DNA from: Mantis religiosa
Lineage: Eukaryota; Arthropoda; Insecta; Mantodea; Mantidae
DNA: 64,000 nucleotides
Assembly (NCBI GenBank): GCA_030765055.1
Contig: CM060953.1
Coordinates: 73,266,336 to 73,330,335 of the forward strand
Direction: 5' to 3'
In this document: positions 58,205 to 64,000 of the stretch, piece by piece
Position numbering within the stretch: position 1 is the stretch's first letter
How the letters are laid out: every line of letters starts with the position of its first letter
Program-made: the position numbers and the translations under genes
Notes under the pieces: model-generated
Databases searched by the model: none
The model's input: the letters and a program-made list of their open reading frames with translations, nothing else
What the model was told of the DNA's origin: nothing

Positions 58205-58400
58205 CAGCGAGATGATACAGATGCAAGATCACGTAACTGGCATTTTGAGAGACATGGATTCGATCCCTGCCGGCTGTACTCTCTGACTTGGAATTTTCCG
58301 TGATTACCCTCTTGTTACTTAGGTAAATGTTCATCCTCATACGAAGGATTTCCCAACACTTCCTTCTCAGGAATTTCAGGATTGAAGCATCAAGTAGTGG
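58205..58400 (+). mobile_element. SINE family G (tRNA-like head, plus strand)
   Basis: GCGAGATGATACAGATGC (decayed box A) and GGATTCGATCCCTGCC (good box B, near 58256) are followed by a body with GGAATTTTCCGTGATTACCC and AAATGTTCATCCTCATACGA. It is a single copy here. Confidence 0.6.
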
Positions 58401-60529
58401 CGCCGGGCGGTTACTATGCGCTCTCTAATTGGTTAGCGCCAGTGCAGTGGGTCTTTGGCAGGAACTATCGGAGTAAGAAGCGTGTAAGCATGAGGTCAGG
58501 CGGATAAGCATTATGTTTGTACTAAATAGGTTAAGGACTCCGCCTATGCTTTGAACATCGTCATCACAATTTAAATGCTCTTCATATCTCTCCGTTTATA
58601 TTTTCCTTCTAAGAATAACGGTAGTGGCCTCCTATATCAATATAAACAACTATTACTCAGTAATTCAGAAGACCCTCCGTTATCTATTTACTTCTGTCTA
58701 ATACCAGAGAAAGAAAACTGAACAAAGAGGTCTATCCAATTCGTGTAATAATAATGTATATAATCCTCCAAACTTCCTGGAACTGTTTTGTTTGTAATAC
58801 CGAGAAATACACATACTGTTGTAACTCCATATTCCATATTGTCCCTTCCTACATATATTAAGGTTTCCGGTCCCAGGAATCTTCATTGCTTTTTATAAAC
58901 TGGAGAGGTTAAGCGTTTTCTGATATCCCTGCAGCAGGTTCAAGTTCCATTTGTAAAAATAACCCTGTACCTTACTTTTTGTGAATTTTCCTCCCTCCCT
59001 CTGGGCATTCCTTTCTTTGTGTTGCTTGCACAACTTCTTGGGTAGTAAGTAAACTTTCTCCATAGAGGCAGGTGGAGCTTTTGTGCTGGACTATGATGGG
59101 ATATAACATTGCGAGCTGCTGTGCCTTGCCGTAAACTGCTGTACACTTTATAACGGTGCTTCCACTGCTTCTAGTGGACTGTAAACTTTGTTAAAATAGC
59201 TTCCCTTTGAAGCAAGCAAATACTGGGTTATGTTTTTCCTCGCATTACTTTTGGTTTACTTTTTCGGCAGTTGAAGGGCGAAAATTCTATTTCCTTTAGA
59301 ACAAAGCTCATCGTCCGTGTTTTATCCTTTTAAGATTTAGATTCTCTGTGTATTCCCCATTTCTTCCTAGGCCAGCCAATAATGAGACATCCATCGGTCT
59401 CACATCTCAGCATGAATGTGCTATGTCAAATTGCTGTATCTGTTTCTATAGCTCATTAATTTACAAATAATTGCTATTGGATTTACTGCTGATGTTTACT
59501 GCTTTTTATAACAATTTAACTCTTTTCCAGGATTCTCAGAAACCTCAACTCATATCTTTCGATTTCGTTTTCAACTGTTTTTATATATATTCGGTACTTT
59601 AAATAATGAAAACTGAAGTGTTACTATGTATTAGGCTACCACATTCCTTTTATATATCGCTTTTATACTTCCTTCATATTTGCTTTATTTCATAGCATAT
59701 TGTCGCATATGCTTTGGTGAAGTGAAGGAACTTGATTTATTTTAGGATTTATTTGAAATTTTAATAGCATGAGGTTTCGTTATACAATTGAAAGTATTAA
59801 TTTGTGGAAGTAAAGGTGTAGAAACCTCATAGCGGAGTATTAGACGACAAACCCGTAATTTGCATATTTTCGGAGCATTAACCAAGTAAGAATGCCAAAC
59901 GCAGCCACTCTAGACGTTGAACCCGGTAGTTAGTAATGGATAATCAGCAGGTCATTGGACTTAAACCAACGTGGCGGATGGAATGTTCCAGAAGCTTTTC
60001 TGCTGATCGAAGGGAAAAAGTGCCTAGGTTCAACGTGTGTTGGCCCCCTGTTTTTGGGCTTGGCCGTGAATACTTATAGCGGTGACTATCAAGGGGCGCG
60101 GGAGTCTAAAGTGTATTGTTGCGGCCAAATCTTCAGTTTACCGCGCACCGACATCTCCTCGAAGATAAGCCCGACTGGGTCTTAATGTACTAAAGTACCT
60201 ATCAACACCAATCCACCCAAAGTCTCTTCAAGACTTTGGGGTTGACTTGTATTGTAGAAAATTATGATGTTATAGTAAACTGGCATTTCGTAGAAAGTTG
60301 TACTATTTCTGTCTATCTATCTCTAACCTGACCATACATTCCCTTTACCATTTACCTATACCACCTGACCTCATGTTCTTTCAGCTACGCTCCCAGTTGC
60401 AAAGTAGATTGTAAACCCTTATGGTAAACCACCTTTAAGTATACACAACCCTATCCACAACTTGTAGTCTAAAATCATCCCGGTTCACAATCTATAATGC
60501 GACAATATAATTGGTTTACATGATCATAT
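58401..60529. other. No recognised gene
   Basis: Two kilobases with only short frames. The 76-codon frame at 59955-60185 has no motif that I recognise. Confidence 0.4.
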
Positions 60530-61026
60530 TGTGACTTTCTGGGTACGTAGAATTAAAAGTCCAATTACACAAAGTCAAAATGTTCTTTATTTCCACCAAA
60601 TTACAGTTGGAACACTTGGCGATTACATAGAATTACGTAGCGCGCACAATTAAAATCCACCAGTTCGTCTGTCACAGGTCCCCTCCACACTCACAATTAC
60701 GTACAACTCATCTAATACACGTACACAGTCTTCCAGTCCGTTCGCTAGCACAGCGCTCTTCACGGCTGCTCGCCAAGAACTGAACTGACTCGTCCACTGC
60801 AGCTTTATATAGGAAGATCGCTGTTTCTGGAAGCTTCGCGGCTCGGAAAATCATCCCGATTATTCCAGACGTCAGGGGGAGGGGAAAGAGCCGGTGCAGT
60901 GCCTAGTGACACTTTCCTAACCATTCCCTATGTTAGCGCTACAAGATAAATAGGTGGTCGTGGCTTAAATGCCTCCTGTCCCCTACCCAGTTCCAGTTGA
61001 TCGTGCCTTCAGATAATTGGGTGACA
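60530..61026 (-). mobile_element. Solo LTR, subfamily 2, with perfect ATAT duplication
   Basis: Flanked by ATAT at 60526-60529 and 61027-61030. It starts TGTGACTTTCTGGGTACG and ends TAATTGGGTGACA. On the minus strand it has CCTATATAAAGC (TATA box, near 60811-60800) and an AATAAAGAACATTTTGAC signal (near 60590). It is a close relative of 29504-29883 and 56538-56976. Confidence 0.9.
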
Positions 61027-61063
61027 ATATGATGTTAAAGTATGATGTACTTTTGATATTTTC

Positions 61064-61064
61064 T

Positions 61065-61135
<71 letters not shown>
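61064..61135. repeat. (TG)n microsatellite
   Basis: About 35 TG units with one TTTG interruption near the left end. Confidence 0.98.
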
Positions 61136-61138
<3 letters not shown>

Positions 61139-61577
61139 GAAACTTTAGGTTATAGGAGTGTGGTGTTTAAATAAATGTTTCATGTGATACCTGCACGTTT
61201 TTTGTCATTCCAGATATTAAGCCAATGCCCATGCTTATAACCCAATCTTTGTGCGTATTTTATGGGTGCGTGTGTGTATTCGCAGCCTCTTTGGCCCAAG
61301 ATTAAATACATAAATAGAAATATGTAGCATTAAACCCCATCGTAAACAACGAAGTTTCTCCTTTCCACTTCTAGAACGTTCTGGAATTCCAGGAGCTCTT
61401 TAAGAGATTTATCGCGAAGGAGAGTTATAAATAAGTGACTGGATTTCTGGTGCATAGAAAGTGTTGTTGTTAAGCAGCTGTAGTGTGTACCGAGTGCTAT
61501 TCCCTCGTTAAATTGGAGAAAAGCTGCATTTGACTCCCCCGTGAATGAGCTGTCCGGAAGAAATGGCTACGTCATAC
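61136..61577. other. No recognised gene
   Basis: Short spacer between two solo LTRs; nothing assigned. Confidence 0.4.
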
Positions 61578-61581
61578 ATAT

Positions 61582-61696
61582 TGTGACTTTGTGGGTTCCT
61601 GGAATTAAAAGTCCAAATTGCCGAAATTCGAAATGCTCTTTATTTGCGTAGAAACACACTGAGTAGCAGCAGAATTACATCACATATCACAATCTA

Positions 61697-61729
<33 letters not shown>

Positions 61730-62085
61730 TCGATGACAATAATAAACAGCTTACTCAACTTCCACTGTTTACAACACTCTTGTTATATGTCTTTACAAGT
61801 GTTTACTATTAACGACTGGCTCTTGGCGAGTCGTCGCTCTCTTAAATACCCCATTGATGAACTCGAGAGACTTCTGGAGCAAATAATAAACACAAATATT
61901 CTCTGTCAATCGAGATATCACTAGAACCTTCCTTACGTGAAACCTAATCTGGACCGGCAAGTCATTTATCTCAAGCGCTATGTTTATCTGCTTATGCAAG
62001 CACTGTCCGCCTGTTATCGTACCTTTGTGTACTCAAGCCGCGCTTGTCTCTCGGCACCGAAATTTCTGTGCTTTTCGTCGCGAGA
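61582..62085 (-). mobile_element. Solo LTR, subfamily 1, with perfect ATAT duplication
   Basis: Flanked by ATAT at 61578-61581 and 62086-62089. It starts TGTGACTTTGTGGGTTCC and ends GTCGCGAGA, one base off the family's CGACA end. A run of 30 A (61698-61727) has grown where sister LTRs have CTACCAAGG. Without that run it aligns well with 36172-36723. Confidence 0.88.
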
Positions 62086-62660
62086 ATATTTTATTACGCC
62101 GCTATATCACGATGAAATGTAATTTGACGTTGAAAACCTGAACATTTACCAAGAGACAGTAAAAATCAGTAATGTGAGAGATAAAACTGGACAAAGTCAC
62201 ACTGATGGCAAACTTTTAAGCTCTTAGTATTTATGACAGGGAGGAGAGACTGGAACAGCTTTTAGAGAAATGTTCAGTGTAAATCTGCGTTGTTTATGTC
62301 TGAAGTACGAGACCGAGCATTAGAATCTGCGATACATTTACATGGTCGGTGAAGTGTGTCATTTCATGTTTTGAAACCTGAAAGACTATGTTAGAACTAG
62401 ATCCATTCTGATCATCGCACGTAGGCTGCTGTTCCATAGAAAACAATTCCTTATTTTCGTAACGTGGCTCCATAAAAGCAAAAGTGAAAACACTGTTTAC
62501 ATTAACGGAACAGAATCACGCAAGTAGAATAGAAGAGAGCATTCCAGCGCAGACAAAAAAGGGCAAGATGGCGGTCATGCGTAATCTATGTATTTAGGAT
62601 ATTTTGACAGTGTTTAGTAGACTAGTCAGCCCTCTTAATTTGCTGTAGATCATGATGCTA
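62086..62660. other. No recognised gene
   Basis: Nothing assigned. The minisatellite begins at the right edge. Confidence 0.4.
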
Positions 62661-63482
62661 GGTCTTGAGGTATGATCTGGGGGTTCTAGGGTTAAGAGCT
62701 GCAGGTTTTCACAGGTAAGGCTGTTGGTCTGGGAAGTTAATAGCTATAGGATTTAGAGGTTTGGTCTTGAGGTATGATCTGAGGGTCTAGGGTTAAGAGT
62801 TGCAGGTTTTCACAGCTATTTTTCACTGTTGGTCTGGTAGGTTGAAAGCTGTAGGATTTAGAGGTTAGGTCTCAAGGTATGATCTAGGGGCTCTAGGGTT
62901 AAGAGTTGCAGGTGTTTCACAGGTAAAAGCTTCTGTTCTGGAGATTAATAGCTATAGGCTTCAGAGGTTAGGTCTTGAGGTATGATCTGGGGCTCTAGGG
63001 TTAAGAGTTGCAGGTTTTCACAGGTAAGGCTGCTGGTCTGGGAGGTTAATAGCTGTAGGATTTAGTGGTTTGGTTTTGAGGTATGATCTGGGGCTCTAGG
63101 GTTAAGAGTTGCAGGTTTTCACAGCTAGTTTTCACTGTTGGTCTGGTAGGTTGAAAGCTGTAGGATTTAGAGGTTAGGTCTCAAGGTATGATCTGGGGGG
63201 TTCTAGGGTTAAGAGTTGCAGGTGTTTCACATATAAAAGCTTCTGTTCTGGAGATTAATAGCTATAGGCTTCAGAGGTTAGGTCTTGAGGTATGATCTGG
63301 GGCTCTAGGGTTAAGGGTTGCAGGTTTTCACAGGTAAGGCTGCTGGTCTGGGAGGTTAATAGCTGTAGGATTTAGTGGGTTGGTCTTGAGGTATGATCTG
63401 GGGCTATAGGGTTAAGAGTTGTAAGGCTCATAGCTAAAGGTTTTTGGTCAGGAGTATACAGGCTGTAGGGTCTTATGGTTAT
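62661..63482 (+). repeat. Minisatellite, about 103-bp unit in three-unit higher-order repeats
   Basis: Units start GGTCTTGAGGTATGATCTGG or variants at 62661, 62763, 62868, 62971, 63072, 63177, 63281 and 63382. Three unit types alternate. A has the CAGGTAAGGCTG middle, B has TTTTCACTGTTGGTCTGGTA, and C has AAAAGCTTCTGTTCTGGAGA. The order is A-B-C-A-B-C-A, then a divergent last unit. Equivalent units are 309-310 bp apart, so the trimer has amplified as a block. Each unit has CTAGGGTTAAGAG. Confidence 0.93.
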
Positions 63483-64000
63483 GTTGTATGGGTTGAGGAA
63501 TTGTGTTATGATTTTGAAGTTCAGGTTGCTGGTCCAGCGGCTAAAGGTTGTTAATCTTGAGGCAAGCCCTACATGTATGCTTTCCTATTTCATCCTATTA
63601 TAAACTAACCTAACCTAATATACTCCTTTGTTTCTGCCTTCTTTCACAATTCTTTAACCTAATTGTGTTTGCTTTTGCCATCTGTGCTCTTTTCTTAAGC
63701 TGCTCTATGTTTACTTCCTCAACCTAACATAAGAATGTTTCTTTTGTCCTCTATCTAACCTATATCTTTTAAGCTCAACTATTTTTTTCATGCTAACTAC
63801 TTGTATGCATGGTGTAAATTTCTTGAGGCAAGTCGATGTTAGAGCTGCAAGAACTATCTTTACCACTGCTAGAAGTATATATGCTGACTATAGATCTTTT
63901 ATACAGGACATTTTTTAACCCTTTGTGTAACTGCTTCTGTTTTTTCCTGAACATTGTGGTTTTTTTTTCGTTGGTACCTTCTCCATGATTTCAAGAACTC
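63483..64000. other. No recognised gene
   Basis: A few short degraded matches to the minisatellite up to about 63560, then AT- and pyrimidine-rich DNA. Confidence 0.4.

Noticed and set aside
14626..61135. Regularly spaced repeats suggesting a CRISPR-like array
   Set aside because: The repeats are simple microsatellites and dispersed eukaryotic elements; no repeat-spacer structure exists.
62661..63620. Telomere-like TAGGGTTA and CCTAACCTAA words
   Set aside because: They are isolated within a 103-bp minisatellite unit or occur only twice; there is no tandem TTAGG or TTAGGG array.

Overview
This window looks like intergenic or intronic DNA from a large, AT-rich, transposon-laden insect genome. 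The basis is the density of tRNA-headed SINEs, Tc1/mariner relatives, non-LTR reverse transcriptase remnants, Penelope-like pieces, solo LTRs and long dinucleotide arrays, with no host exon that I can recognise. The mixture would suit a polyneopteran such as a cockroach, termite or stick insect; that placement is inference. No intact host gene, intact tRNA, rRNA, operon or CRISPR array was found. Nearly all open frames in the window are chance frames or decayed transposon coding sequence.

Layout. 1-5 kb: AT-rich DNA with a LINE C-terminal remnant (1038-1376, minus) and a headless SINE (3480-3645). 5.1-6.8 kb: an internally deleted Tc1-like DNA transposon with a second, inverted copy at 41.0-42.2 kb. 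8.6-15 kb: several SINEs in inverted, nested and head-to-tail arrangements, and a pogo-like HTH remnant among three copies of a GGGGCTATTCCGC motif. 15.1-16.5 kb: 5'-truncated jockey-type LINE. 17.6-18.6 kb: SINE fused to unknown coding-like DNA with a poly-A tail, on the minus strand. 19.1-20.3 kb: mariner with both inverted repeats and TA duplications. 22-30.6 kb: SINEs, a LINE fragment, a hammerhead-ribozyme-like motif, and a mariner interrupted by an LTR. 33.9-36.7 kb: two solo LTRs. 38.5-39.8 kb: second mariner with both ends. 43-46.3 kb: SINE and a third transposon with long inverted repeats, itself invaded by a SINE. 48-51.6 kb: GC-rich retroelement debris. 52.7-53.3 kb: Penelope GIY-YIG fragment with a hammerhead-like motif downstream of it. 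55.8-62.1 kb: SINEs and three more solo LTRs. 62.7-63.5 kb: a roughly 103-bp minisatellite with three-unit higher-order order.

The elements do not work together as a system. The record is one of successive insertion: SINE into SINE, SINE into DNA transposon, LTR into mariner. Target-site duplications I could read directly give the order of events. The observations most worth a second look are the hammerhead-like motifs, a (TA)n array occupying the TATA-box position of a solo LTR, a (CT)n array that lies inside a SINE's target-site duplication, and permuted SINE multimers. I found no new biological system beyond these.
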